DNA of 5,543 nt from an uncultured Oxalobacteraceae bacterium (GTDB lineage Bacteria > Pseudomonadota > Gammaproteobacteria > Burkholderiales > Burkholderiaceae): assembly GCA_946478765.1 (NCBI GenBank), contig CAMLDH010000271.1, positions 1 through 5,543 of the forward strand, given 5' to 3'. Positions 1 to 5,543 of this stretch are shown here, piece after piece; the first letter of the stretch is position 1; every line of letters starts with the position of its first letter. A model generated the notes under the pieces. It was not told the DNA's origin. It did no database searches and was given only the letters and a program-made list of their open reading frames with translations. The translations under genes were made by a program, and so were the position numbers.

Positions 1-706
1 TGGCGATCAGGTGAAAGAACAGGGCGTATGCCAGCCCGGTGCAAAGCACCCCCAATACGAAGACCGCGCCGATCGTCGCCACCGTTGCGGCGGCAAATGC
101 GGCCGGCAGCGTCGGCAGCGCCAACGGCAGCAGCGCAAGCGCCGCAGTCAGTTGGCTGCCGGTCGCAATAGCCAATGGCGCAATGCCTGCCGCCTTCATG
201 CGGGTATAGGTCGCGGCAAAACCGTAGCAAATAGCCGCGCCCAGTCCGGCCAGCACGCCGCCGATCACTTCGGCGGTCACGGCGGTCGGGCCAATGCCGA
301 CCAGCACCGCGACGCCGACCAGGCCCAGCACGCACGACGCCAGGCGCATGGCGCTCAAGCGCTCGGCCAGCAGTAAAAATCCGAACATGCCGGTAAAGAT
401 CGGCGCCAGCGAATTCATGGTCGCCATGTAAGCCGCAGGAATGTGCAAAGCAGACCATGCGAACAGGGCAAATGGAATCGCGGTGTTGGTCAGTCCGATG
501 ATCAGGTAGGTGCGCGCATTGCGGCGCCATGCAAAGTCGGTGCCGCGCGATTGGGCGAACAGATACAGTGCGATGCCGCCCAGTGCGATACGGCCGAAAG
601 TCGTCACCAGCGGACCCAGCACCGGTGACGCGATACGCATCAGCATGAAGCTGGTGCCCCAGATCGCGCCGAGCAGCAAGAGCCTGACAATATTGGAGGC
701 GGACAT
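1..706 (-). CDS. EamA/DMT-family transporter, N-terminal part (C-terminus cut by window edge)
   Basis: Reading the minus strand from the ATG at 706-704 gives 235 codons with no stop before the window edge. The protein is almost wholly hydrophobic. It starts MSASNIVRLLLLGAIWGTSF, and WGTSF at residues 16-20 is typical of the first helix of drug/metabolite (DMT) transporters. A first EamA repeat spans about residues 7-138 and ends with a LLLAERL segment (111-117) followed by a Gly-rich helix. A second repeat begins near residue 148 (GGVLAGLGAAICYGFAATY). Family members have about 300 residues and ten helices, so roughly the last quarter is missing. They sit in the inner membrane and export or exchange small metabolites; the substrate cannot be told from sequence. 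The start was chosen for its fit to the first helix and an AAGG-like ribosome site about 9 nt upstream; the open frame runs further upstream but shows no in-frame ATG. It is divergent from the asmA-family gene. Confidence 0.88.
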   Translation of the reverse strand, partial: MSASNIVRLLLLGAIWGTSFMLMRIASPVLGPLVTTFGRIALGGIALYLFAQSRGTDFAWRRNARTYLIIGLTNTAIPFALFAWSALHIPAAYMATMNSLAPIFTGMFGFLLLAERLSAMRLASCVLGLVGVAVLVGIGPTAVTAEVIGGVLAGLGAAICYGFAATYTRMKAAGIAPLAIATGSQLTAALALLPLALPTLPAAFAAATVATIGAVFVLGVLCTGLAYALFFHLIA

Positions 707-797
707 GGTTATGCGCCTTTTTCGTTGTGCACAGGCAGCATGGAGGGAGAAGCCAATGGATGATCGGATTGCGGTGTCGGCATGATTTTTCAGCGCT

Positions 798-862
798 AAT
801 GTCAATGTAAATGCCGATAGTAGGCTATGCGGGCGCGCCGCGCTAACGACATTTATTGACAT
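798..862. repeat. Imperfect inverted repeat in the transporter/asmA divergent spacer
   Basis: The segment at 798-813 (AATGTCAATGTAAATG), read on the minus strand, is CATTTACATTGACATT. This closely mirrors the plus-strand CATTTATTGACATG at 849-862, differing by a 2-nt indel and the last base. Each arm contains a TTGACA hexamer pointing outward toward its own gene: minus strand at 805-800, plus strand at 856-861. Between the arms is the GC-rich palindrome GGCGCGCC at 832-839. The arrangement suggests back-to-back promoters or a duplicated regulator site, but the minus-strand copy has no good -10 at normal spacing, so the promoter reading is weaker on that side. Confidence 0.35.
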
Positions 863-884
863 GTGATGTTAGAAAAACTAACAA
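856..884 (+). promoter_or_regulatory. Candidate sigma-70 promoter for the asmA-family gene
   Basis: A perfect TTGACA (-35) lies at 856-861. A 17-nt spacer leads to TAACAA at 879-884, a poor -10 that matches about half the consensus. Initiation near 890 would leave a leader of roughly 110 nt before the ATG at 1003. The perfect -35 and correct spacing support it; the weak -10 and the dyad lying over it suggest a regulated promoter. This is pattern matching only. Confidence 0.35.
867..883. promoter_or_regulatory. Perfect 6-5-6 dyad, operator-like, over the promoter candidate
   Basis: TGTTAG at 867-872 and CTAACA at 878-883 are perfect reverse complements separated by AAAAA. The dyad fills the second part of the promoter spacer and overlaps the -10 candidate, where a bound repressor would block RNA polymerase. 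Its 17-bp form also fits the loose T-N11-A pattern of LysR-type regulators, and TetR-type sites are similar in size. No regulator gene is visible in the window, so the binding protein is unknown. Confidence 0.4.
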
Positions 885-1002
885 TATGCGATGCGCCAGA
901 CACCATTGCACGCCTTGCACACGTTCGATTCCGCGGCCCGGCATCAGAGTTATTATCAGTTTTAAATCCTCAGACCCATCCTATTTCCGAAGCGCAGAGC
1001 AT

Positions 1003-3330
1003 ATGCCCAAGTTCGCCAAATATTTCCTGATTACTTTCAGCGCATTGATCGCGTTGGCGCTGATCGCAGCCGGCATCATTGCCGCGACCTTCAACCCCAA
1101 CGATTACAAGCCGCTGGTCATCAAGCTGGTGCAGGAAAAAAAGCAGCGCACGCTAGCCATACCCGGCGACATCAAGCTGACGTTCTTTCCCAGGCTCGGC
1201 GCCGATCTGGGCCGGGTCAGCCTGTCCGAGCATGGCGGCAGTGCCGAATTTGCATCGATTAACAACGCCAAGGTATCGCTGGCATTGATTCCGTTGCTGT
1301 CCAAACACGTCGTCGTCGATCGCGTCGTGGTCGACGGAATCGCGGCCAACATCAAGCGCTTCAAGGATGGCAGCACCAATTTCGACGATCTGTTGTCGCA
1401 GGATGAATCGGGCCAGCAAATCAAGTTTGCTATCGATAGCGTGCACGTGACCAATGCGAAAATATTGTTTGACGATCGGCAGAACAATCGCCAACTCGCC
1501 GTGACCAACCTGAATATCGAAACCGGCAAGATCGCCAACGGCGTGTCGAGCAAGTTCGATATCAGCGCCGACGTCAAGGACAGCAATCCGGTCATCGATG
1601 CAAAGCTCGCGGCGAAAAGCGGATTCAGGATCGATCTCGATCAAAAGCATTACGTATTGGATGGGCTGGATGCGGATGTCAAGGGCCGGTTCGCCGATTT
1701 CACCGATCTCGTCATCCAGCTGAAGGGCAATGCCGATCTGAAGCCGGCGGTCGCGCAGTTTGCATTGGACGACCTCGCGCTGAAGGTGAGCGGCAAGCAT
1801 GCCGGGCAAACCATTGATGCGAAGTTCGATGCGCCAAAGCTTGCCATCACCGATAAAGCCGTCGCGGGCGGGAAGTTGAGCGGCAACGCAAAGTTGACCG
1901 AGGGCGCACGCACCATCAATGTCAACTTCGCCGTGCCGTCGTTTGAAGGCTCGCCGCAGGCATTCACGCTGCCATCGCTTGCGCTGGACGTCGCGCTGAA
2001 GGATGCCCAACTCGACGCCAAGGCCGGTATATCGGGCACGCTGTCCGGCGATCTCGACAAGATGCTGTTCACGTCGCCGCAGCTGCGCGTTGCGCTGGAG
2101 GGCAAAGAGGGCGACCGGCCCATCAAGGGGGCATTGAGCACGCCGCTGACCGCCAATATGAAAACGCAGGCGATCGAATTGCCGGCAATTGCCCTCGCTT
2201 TCACGCTCCCCAATCCGGGCGGCGGCTTGCTCAATCTGAAAGCTGCGGGCAAGGCAGGCATCGATATCGGTAAGCACGCACTATCGGCGGCGCTCAAAGG
2301 CAGCATGGACGATAGCGCGTTTGATGCGCGGCTGGGACTGTCCCAATTCGCGCCCCTGGCGTATACGATCGACCTTGCCATCGATCGCCTCGATGCTGAC
2401 CGTTACCAGTCCAAGCCGACCGTGGCGGCAACCGCAGCGGGGCCGGAAGCGCCGCTCGACCTTGCCGCGCTCAAGGATCTGCATGCGAGCGGCAGCGTAA
2501 AAATCGGCGCACTCAAGGTAAAAAACATCAAGGCATCGAACGTCCGTTTTGATCTGCGTGCCGCCGCCGGGAAAATCGTTGTCAGCCCGCTGGCGGCCAA
2601 TCTCTACGGCGGCACGGTTGCCGGCGCGTTGTCGGTTGCGGCAAGCAATCCATCGCGCGTGGAGATACGCCAGACCCTGCAGGGCATCAATCTCGGCGCA
2701 TTGCTGAAGGATGCAATCGGCAAAGAGCCTGTCGATGGCAAGGGCAACCTGCAGCTGGATGTGCGCATGCAAGGGGCGAGCGTCACGCAAATGAAAAAGG
2801 GCTTGAGTGGCTCGGCGCGGCTGGAGTTGCGCGATGGCGCGGTACGCGGCGTCAATGTCGCGCAAGCGATTCGTGACGCGAAGGCGACGATCGGGACGAT
2901 CAAAGGGGGCGAAGCGCCGCGCAGCGGGACCGGTTCCGGCAATGAAAAAACCGATTTCAGCGAGTTGAACGCCAGCTTTCGCATCGCCAATGGTGTCGCG
3001 CACAATGACGATTTGACCATGAAGTCGCCGCTGATCCGCCTGGCGGGATCGGGCGATATCAATATCGGCGAAGAGCGGCTCGATTATCTGGTCAAGGCGA
3101 CCGTGGTGTCGACCTTGCAAGGCCAGGGCGGACCGGAACTGCAGGCGCTAAAAGGCGTGACCGTGCCGGTCAGACTGTCCGGACCGTGGACGGCGATCGG
3201 CTGGAAGATCGATTTTGCCGGCTTGGCAAGCGAACTTGCCAAGCAAAAGATCGACGAAAAGAAAGAGGAAGTGAAAACCCGGCTGCAAGAACAATTGAAC
3301 GAGAAGCTGAAAGGCTTGTTCGGCAGATAA
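1003..3330 (+). CDS. AsmA family protein
   Basis: This is a complete 775-aa protein of the AsmA family: large, inner-membrane-anchored, mostly beta-rich periplasmic proteins linked to outer-membrane assembly and envelope lipid homeostasis. A short basic start (MPKFAK) leads into one membrane helix at about residues 5-28. The classic AsmA opening follows: FNPNDYKPLVIKLVQ, then IPGDIKLTFFPRLGADLG and a VVVDGIAANIKRFKDGSTNFDDLL segment. The conserved C-terminal AsmA region covers about residues 487-730, with LYGGTVAGAL near 534, SGSARLELRDGAVRGVN near 602 and VRLSGPW near 722. A charged, probably helical tail (about 740-770) ends the protein. The frame is open from 856, but the 49 extra residues look non-coding (Cys/Arg/His/Pro-rich) and would precede the signal anchor, so ATG 1003 is preferred although its ribosome site is weak (GAAG/GCAGAG upstream). 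E. coli AsmA is 617 aa and the family varies in length. The exact role here is inferred from family membership. Confidence 0.93.
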   Translation: MPKFAKYFLITFSALIALALIAAGIIAATFNPNDYKPLVIKLVQEKKQRTLAIPGDIKLTFFPRLGADLGRVSLSEHGGSAEFASINNAKVSLALIPLLSKHVVVDRVVVDGIAANIKRFKDGSTNFDDLLSQDESGQQIKFAIDSVHVTNAKILFDDRQNNRQLAVTNLNIETGKIANGVSSKFDISADVKDSNPVIDAKLAAKSGFRIDLDQKHYVLDGLDADVKGRFADFTDLVIQLKGNADLKPAVAQFALDDLALKVSGKHAGQTIDAKFDAPKLAITDKAVAGGKLSGNAKLTEGARTINVNFAVPSFEGSPQAFTLPSLALDVALKDAQLDAKAGISGTLSGDLDKMLFTSPQLRVALEGKEGDRPIKGALSTPLTANMKTQAIELPAIALAFTLPNPGGGLLNLKAAGKAGIDIGKHALSAALKGSMDDSAFDARLGLSQFAPLAYTIDLAIDRLDADRYQSKPTVAATAAGPEAPLDLAALKDLHASGSVKIGALKVKNIKASNVRFDLRAAAGKIVVSPLAANLYGGTVAGALSVAASNPSRVEIRQTLQGINLGALLKDAIGKEPVDGKGNLQLDVRMQGASVTQMKKGLSGSARLELRDGAVRGVNVAQAIRDAKATIGTIKGGEAPRSGTGSGNEKTDFSELNASFRIANGVAHNDDLTMKSPLIRLAGSGDINIGEERLDYLVKATVVSTLQGQGGPELQALKGVTVPVRLSGPWTAIGWKIDFAGLASELAKQKIDEKKEEVKTRLQEQLNEKLKGLFGR

Positions 3331-3354
3331 TACCCGTCATCCCCCATTGCGCTT

Positions 3355-3374
3355 GCCGCCAATCGCGTTGCGGC
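3355..3374. terminator. Weak hairpin between convergent asmA and SET genes
   Basis: GCCGC at 3355-3359 pairs with GCGGC at 3370-3374 around a 10-nt loop, in the 47-bp gap between the two convergent stop codons. Position suits a bidirectional terminator, but the stem is only 5 bp and neither side has a clear T-run. Evidence is mainly location. Confidence 0.2.
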
Positions 3375-3377
3375 GGG

Positions 3378-3875
3378 CTACTTCCGCTTTCTGCGTTTTG
3401 GCGCGAGCATCGTGCTGCGGCAGGAGCCTGCGCCGCAGCGGCAACCGTAGGCGCGCTTGATGGTGGGCGTGTGGCGCTCTTCGATAATCAAGCCATAGTC
3501 GTAATTCAATTCCTCGCCGCGCGAGATATCGCGCAACGCATAGATGAAGACGCGGCCGTCTTCTTCGCGCGCCTCGCAATTGGGCTCGCACGCATGGTTG
3601 ATCCAGCGTGCGTCATTGCCATTGGCGCCGCCGTCGATCATCAATCCGCTTTCCAGGCTGAAGAAAAATGTGTGATACGGATTGTCCGCGTTGTAACTGC
3701 CGCGTTCGGCAGCGGTATCCGCATCGATGTGCTCGCCGATATATTCGATGATGCAGGTGTCGGCCGGTATTTTGCGCGCGGCAAACACGCCTTTGCCGTG
3801 AATGCGGGAGTTGCGGACGATGTGAAACGCCGTGGCGTGATCAGCGAAGGATTCAGGGGTTTTTGATTGACGCAT
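3378..3875 (-). CDS. SET domain protein-lysine N-methyltransferase with post-SET motif
   Basis: This is a complete 165-aa protein that is nearly all SET domain, the fold that transfers methyl groups from S-adenosylmethionine to lysine side chains of proteins. Motifs appear in family order: the SAM-binding HGKGVFAAR (26-34), EYIGE (44-48), YHTFFFSL (67-74), RWINHACEPNCEAR (90-103, the NHSCxPN motif with Ala for Ser), and GEELNYDYG (120-128), which carries the catalytic-site tyrosines. A post-SET C-x-C-x4-C cluster follows at C145, C147 and C152; in eukaryotic enzymes these bind zinc together with the Cys of the NHSC motif, here C96. The protein ends with the highly basic PKRRKRK (159-165). ATG 3875 is the earliest possible start because an in-frame TAG lies two codons upstream; no strong ribosome site is seen. 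It is convergent with asmA and divergent from prkA. The substrate is unknown; bacterial relatives may modify the cell's own DNA-binding or ribosomal proteins, or host histones in pathogens. Confidence 0.92.
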   Translation of the reverse strand: MRQSKTPESFADHATAFHIVRNSRIHGKGVFAARKIPADTCIIEYIGEHIDADTAAERGSYNADNPYHTFFFSLESGLMIDGGANGNDARWINHACEPNCEAREEDGRVFIYALRDISRGEELNYDYGLIIEERHTPTIKRAYGCRCGAGSCRSTMLAPKRRKRK

Positions 3876-3906
3876 TTTCTATCTAGTTAATGTGAGCACC
3901 ATGAAG

Positions 3907-3920
3907 CACTAGCGCTAGTG
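3907..3920. promoter_or_regulatory. Perfect 14-bp palindrome upstream of SET gene
   Basis: CACTAGCGCTAGTG is its own exact reverse complement with no spacer. It lies 32-45 bp upstream of the SET gene's ATG, where a promoter or operator would be expected. An uninterrupted dyad of this size suits a dimeric DNA-binding protein. The regulator is unknown and a chance palindrome cannot be excluded. Confidence 0.4.
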
Positions 3921-3930
3921 TCGTGACTTG

Positions 3931-3978
3931 GAGCCTATCCCGGTAGGGCGCCATCCAGAGCCCTACCGGGATAGGCTC
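3931..3978. repeat. Perfect 19-bp inverted repeat with 10-nt loop
   Basis: GAGCCTATCCCGGTAGGGC at 3931-3949 is the exact reverse complement of 3960-3978; the 10 nt between are GCCATCCAGA. One more G-T pair could extend the base (3930/3979). As RNA this would be a very stable hairpin. Rightward it is followed by TTATTAC, a weak T-run; leftward there is none. Both flanking genes start outward from this gap, so it terminates neither. It could be a REP-like or small mobile (MITE-like) repeat, the terminator of an unannotated small RNA, or a leader structure of the SET gene if transcription begins to its right. Confidence 0.85.
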
Positions 3979-4305
3979 TTATTACGCCAGGACTCCATTC
4001 GCATTCTTCTGGCGCCGATTTTCCACAATTGGGTGCGGTGCACAACAACGGGGTATGCAAACGCAAAATCAGCAAAAGCCATACCACCACTCGTGCCGGA
4101 TTCGTGCTGCCAAGCGCGGTACCCGCGGCGGACGCGATTTGCTTTCGCCCTATCCATTATGCAAGCGCCATGCAGGTTTGACGCCAGTTTGACCGGACGT
4201 TTGCATAACAAGCATTCTTTTAAATATTGTACCTGTTTCATTGTCGCGCAATGCAGCAAGGGTCGTTTTGCGGTAGGTCGAACGCGGCAAAAATCGAGGA
4301 ATGCC

Positions 4306-4326
4306 GTGCGTGTCGCATGCACGCAC
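4306..4326. repeat. 7-bp inverted repeat (small hairpin)
   Basis: GTGCGTG at 4306-4312 pairs perfectly with CACGCAC at 4320-4326 around the 7-nt loop TCGCATG. A short T-run (TTTT) appears only about 10 nt downstream, so terminator function is doubtful. It may be a chance hairpin. Confidence 0.3.
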
Positions 4327-4500
4327 TGTTGCGTTTTGTGCAGTTGCAAATGATCCGCGCGGTCAAATTTTTCATTGGCCGGTGCTTGTGTTTAAACAAT
4401 GCCGATCGCCTTTTTCACTTCAAAATTAATGCTTTGTCGCGAGCAACTTTCCAAAAAGTTTTATGTCTGTATTTAAATGATTCCCGAGTGCAAAATTTAC

Positions 4501-4557
4501 TTCACGGTCATGCAAAAGAACGCGTATTATTAAATTGCGGAGTAGTAATGCTATATC
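4501..4557 (+). promoter_or_regulatory. prkA: Candidate prkA promoter elements
   Basis: Two overlapping possibilities are visible. One is TTCACG at 4501-4506, an 18-nt spacer and TATTAT at 4525-4530, a fair sigma-70 match. The other is an extended -10, TGCTATATC at 4549-4557, with no good -35. That resembles promoters favoured by the stationary-phase factor RpoS (TGCTATACT-like) and would start transcription near 4564 with a leader of about 40 nt. E. coli yeaG, the prkA homologue, is known to be stress and starvation controlled, which fits the second reading. I searched for a -24/-12 sigma-54 site and found no convincing one. Confidence 0.35.
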
Positions 4558-4591
4558 GAAATCAGATCCCAACGACCGATAGCTTCACATC

Positions 4592-4597
4592 AAAGGA
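4592..4597 (+). promoter_or_regulatory. prkA: Ribosome binding site of prkA
   Basis: AAAGGA lies 6 nt before the ATG at 4604, good Shine-Dalgarno spacing. Another ATG at 4599-4601 is out of frame and too close to this site, so the site decides for 4604. Confidence 0.7.
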
Positions 4598-4603
4598 CAT
4601 GCC

Positions 4604-5543
4604 ATGAAAATCTTTGACAATTACACGGCGCGGTATGAGCGGACCAAGGAAGAAGAGTATTCCCTGCAAGAATATCTGGAGTTGTGCAAGCGCGATCGAC
4701 TCGCTTACGCCTCTGCTGCCGAACGCATGCTGGCAGCCATTGGTGAACCCGAGTTGATCGACACGCGTCACGACACCCGCCTGTCCCGCATCTTCGCCAA
4801 CAAGATCATTAAAATCTATCCTGCGTTCCGTGATTTCTACGGCACCGAAGAGGTGATCGAACAAGTTGTGTCGTACTTTCGCCATGCGGCGCAAGGACTG
4901 GAAGAGCGCAAGCAAATTCTGTATTTGCTCGGACCGGTCGGCGGCGGCAAGTCGTCGGTTGCCGAGAAACTCAAATCCCTGATGGAAAAAGTCCCGTTCT
5001 ATTGCATCAAGGGCTCGCCCATCAACGAATCGCCGCTCGGCCTGTTCAATGAAGAGGAAGACGGCACCATCCTCGAAGAGGATTACGGGATCCCGCGCCG
5101 TTATCTGCGCACCATCCCGAGCCCGTGGGCGGTCAAGCGTCTGCATGAATTCAATGGTGACATCAACCAGTTCCGCGTGGTCAGGCGCTATCCCTCGATC
5201 CTGAAGCAGGTTGCGATCTCGAAAACCGAACCGGGCGATGAAAACAACCAGGATATTTCATCGCTGGTCGGCAAGGTCGATATCCGCAAGCTGGAAGATT
5301 ATGCGCAGGATGATCCGGACGCCTACAGCTATTCCGGCGGCCTGTGCCTGGCGAACCAGGGACTGATGGAATTCGTCGAAATGTTCAAGGCGCCGATCAA
5401 GGTGCTGCACCCGTTGCTGACCGCCACCCAGGAAGGCAATTACAAAGGCACTGAAGGTTTCGGCGCGATTCCGTTTGACGGCATCGTGCTGGCGCACTCG
5501 AACGAATCGGAATGGAAGGCGTTCAAGAACAACAAGAACAACG
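4604..5543 (+). CDS. prkA: PrkA family serine protein kinase / AAA+ protein, N-terminal half (cut by window edge)
   Basis: 313 codons are visible, starting MKIFDNYTARYERTKEEEYS and running off the right edge. PrkA/YeaG proteins have about 640 residues, so this is roughly half. The visible part is the PrkA AAA+ domain. After an N-terminal helical region come FANKIIKIYPAFRDFYG (64-80), the Walker A P-loop GPVGGGKSS (110-118), the PrkA-typical CIKGSPINESPLGLF (134-148), then the SGGLCLANQGLMEFVEMFK and HPLLTATQEGNYKG segments and a DGIVLAHSNESEW sensor-like stretch. The missing C-terminal half would carry the kinase-like domain. Family members are cytoplasmic, act in nitrogen starvation and stationary-phase stress, and have been described as Ser kinases; a protease activity has been proposed for the Bacillus protein. 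In many proteobacteria prkA leads an operon with yeaH (VWA domain) and spoVR, so those genes are expected just downstream. No frameshift is visible. Confidence 0.95.
   Translation, partial: MKIFDNYTARYERTKEEEYSLQEYLELCKRDRLAYASAAERMLAAIGEPELIDTRHDTRLSRIFANKIIKIYPAFRDFYGTEEVIEQVVSYFRHAAQGLEERKQILYLLGPVGGGKSSVAEKLKSLMEKVPFYCIKGSPINESPLGLFNEEEDGTILEEDYGIPRRYLRTIPSPWAVKRLHEFNGDINQFRVVRRYPSILKQVAISKTEPGDENNQDISSLVGKVDIRKLEDYAQDDPDAYSYSGGLCLANQGLMEFVEMFKAPIKVLHPLLTATQEGNYKGTEGFGAIPFDGIVLAHSNESEWKAFKNNKNN

Larger units (their letters stand above)
3876..4603. other. Long intergenic region between divergent SET gene and prkA
   Basis: About 730 bp with no convincing protein gene. Open frames of 120-140 codons exist here on both strands, but they overlap one another, are rich in Cys, Arg and His, resemble no family I know, and lack clear ribosome sites. 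The left part (3900-3980) holds a 14-bp palindrome and a 19-bp inverted repeat. The middle (about 3985-4200) shows no structure I can name. The right part (about 4200-4600) is AT-richer, with a weak hairpin at 4306-4326 and promoter-like hexamers near prkA. A small RNA or decayed gene remnant is possible but not shown. Confidence 0.6.

Noticed and set aside
11..785. Plus-strand frames opposite the transporter (11-376, 443-628, 510-785)
   Set aside because: They are antisense to a clear EamA-type membrane protein and have biased Gln/Arg/Ala composition with no motifs.
856..1002. N-terminal 49-codon extension of the AsmA-family frame
   Set aside because: The extra residues are Cys/His/Arg/Pro-rich and unlike the family, would put a polar stretch before the signal anchor, and overlap the promoter candidate. 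ATG 1003 starts directly before the membrane helix.
1153..2277. Long minus-strand open frame (374 codons) inside the AsmA gene
   Set aside because: It lies antisense within a clear gene and its translation shows repetitive, low-logic composition typical of shadow frames in GC-rich DNA.
3186..3866. 226-codon plus-strand frame across the asmA end and SET gene
   Set aside because: It overlaps two well-supported genes, antisense to the SET domain, and resembles no known family.
3931..3978. Inverted repeat as terminal repeats of an insertion sequence
   Set aside because: The arms are only 10 nt apart, so no transposase lies between them, and none is encoded nearby.
3928..4353. Overlapping open frames on both strands in the SET/prkA gap (plus 3928-4353, minus 3963-4349)
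   Set aside because: They are mutual shadows, run through the perfect inverted repeat or its edge, are rich in Cys/Arg/His, and have no recognisable motif or good ribosome site.
4375..4392. Possible sigma-54 -24/-12 site (TTGGCCGGTGCTTGTG) upstream of prkA
   Set aside because: The GG-to-GC spacing is wrong and the -12 GC is missing; it is also over 200 bp from the prkA start.
4227..4607. 126-codon plus-strand frame overlapping the prkA start
   Set aside because: It covers the AT-rich promoter and ribosome-site region of prkA, ends just inside that gene, and shows no family motif.

Overview
The window looks like chromosomal DNA from a betaproteobacterium, most likely order Burkholderiales and plausibly near Oxalobacteraceae (Herminiimonas/Collimonas/Herbaspirillum type). 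This rests on moderately high GC, codon use, and a gene mix of an AsmA-family protein, a small SET-domain methyltransferase and a PrkA-type kinase. The placement is inference from gene content, with no database match behind it.

Four protein genes are supported. (1) At the left edge, on the minus strand, lies the N-terminal part of an EamA/DMT-family membrane transporter (235 codons visible, cut by the window edge). (2) Divergent from it is a complete 775-aa AsmA-family envelope protein at 1003-3330. Its true start lies 49 codons inside the longest open frame. The 296-bp space between the two starts holds a TTGACA promoter candidate overlapped by a perfect 6-5-6 dyad. (3) Convergent with asmA, on the minus strand, is a complete 165-aa SET-domain protein-lysine methyltransferase with an intact post-SET cysteine cluster and a very basic C-terminal tail (3378-3875). 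(4) At the right edge, on the plus strand, is the first half of PrkA (YeaG family), an AAA+ serine protein kinase, from 4604.

The SET gene and prkA are divergent and separated by about 730 bp with no convincing gene. This gap holds a perfect 14-bp palindrome close to the SET start, a perfect 19-bp inverted repeat with a 10-nt loop, a weaker 7-bp hairpin, and an AT-richer segment leading into prkA with promoter-like elements and a good ribosome binding site. The large inverted repeat is the most unexplained element. It lies upstream of both flanking genes, so it cannot be an ordinary terminator for either.

The genes do not form one pathway. The layout is two divergent pairs (transporter/asmA and SET/prkA) with asmA and SET meeting tail to tail, so each gene probably has its own promoter. 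AsmA and the transporter act at the envelope. PrkA is a starvation/stress kinase usually followed by yeaH and spoVR, which would lie just beyond the right edge. No phage, insertion sequence with transposase, CRISPR array, tRNA or rRNA was seen, and I found no strong case for a wholly new system.
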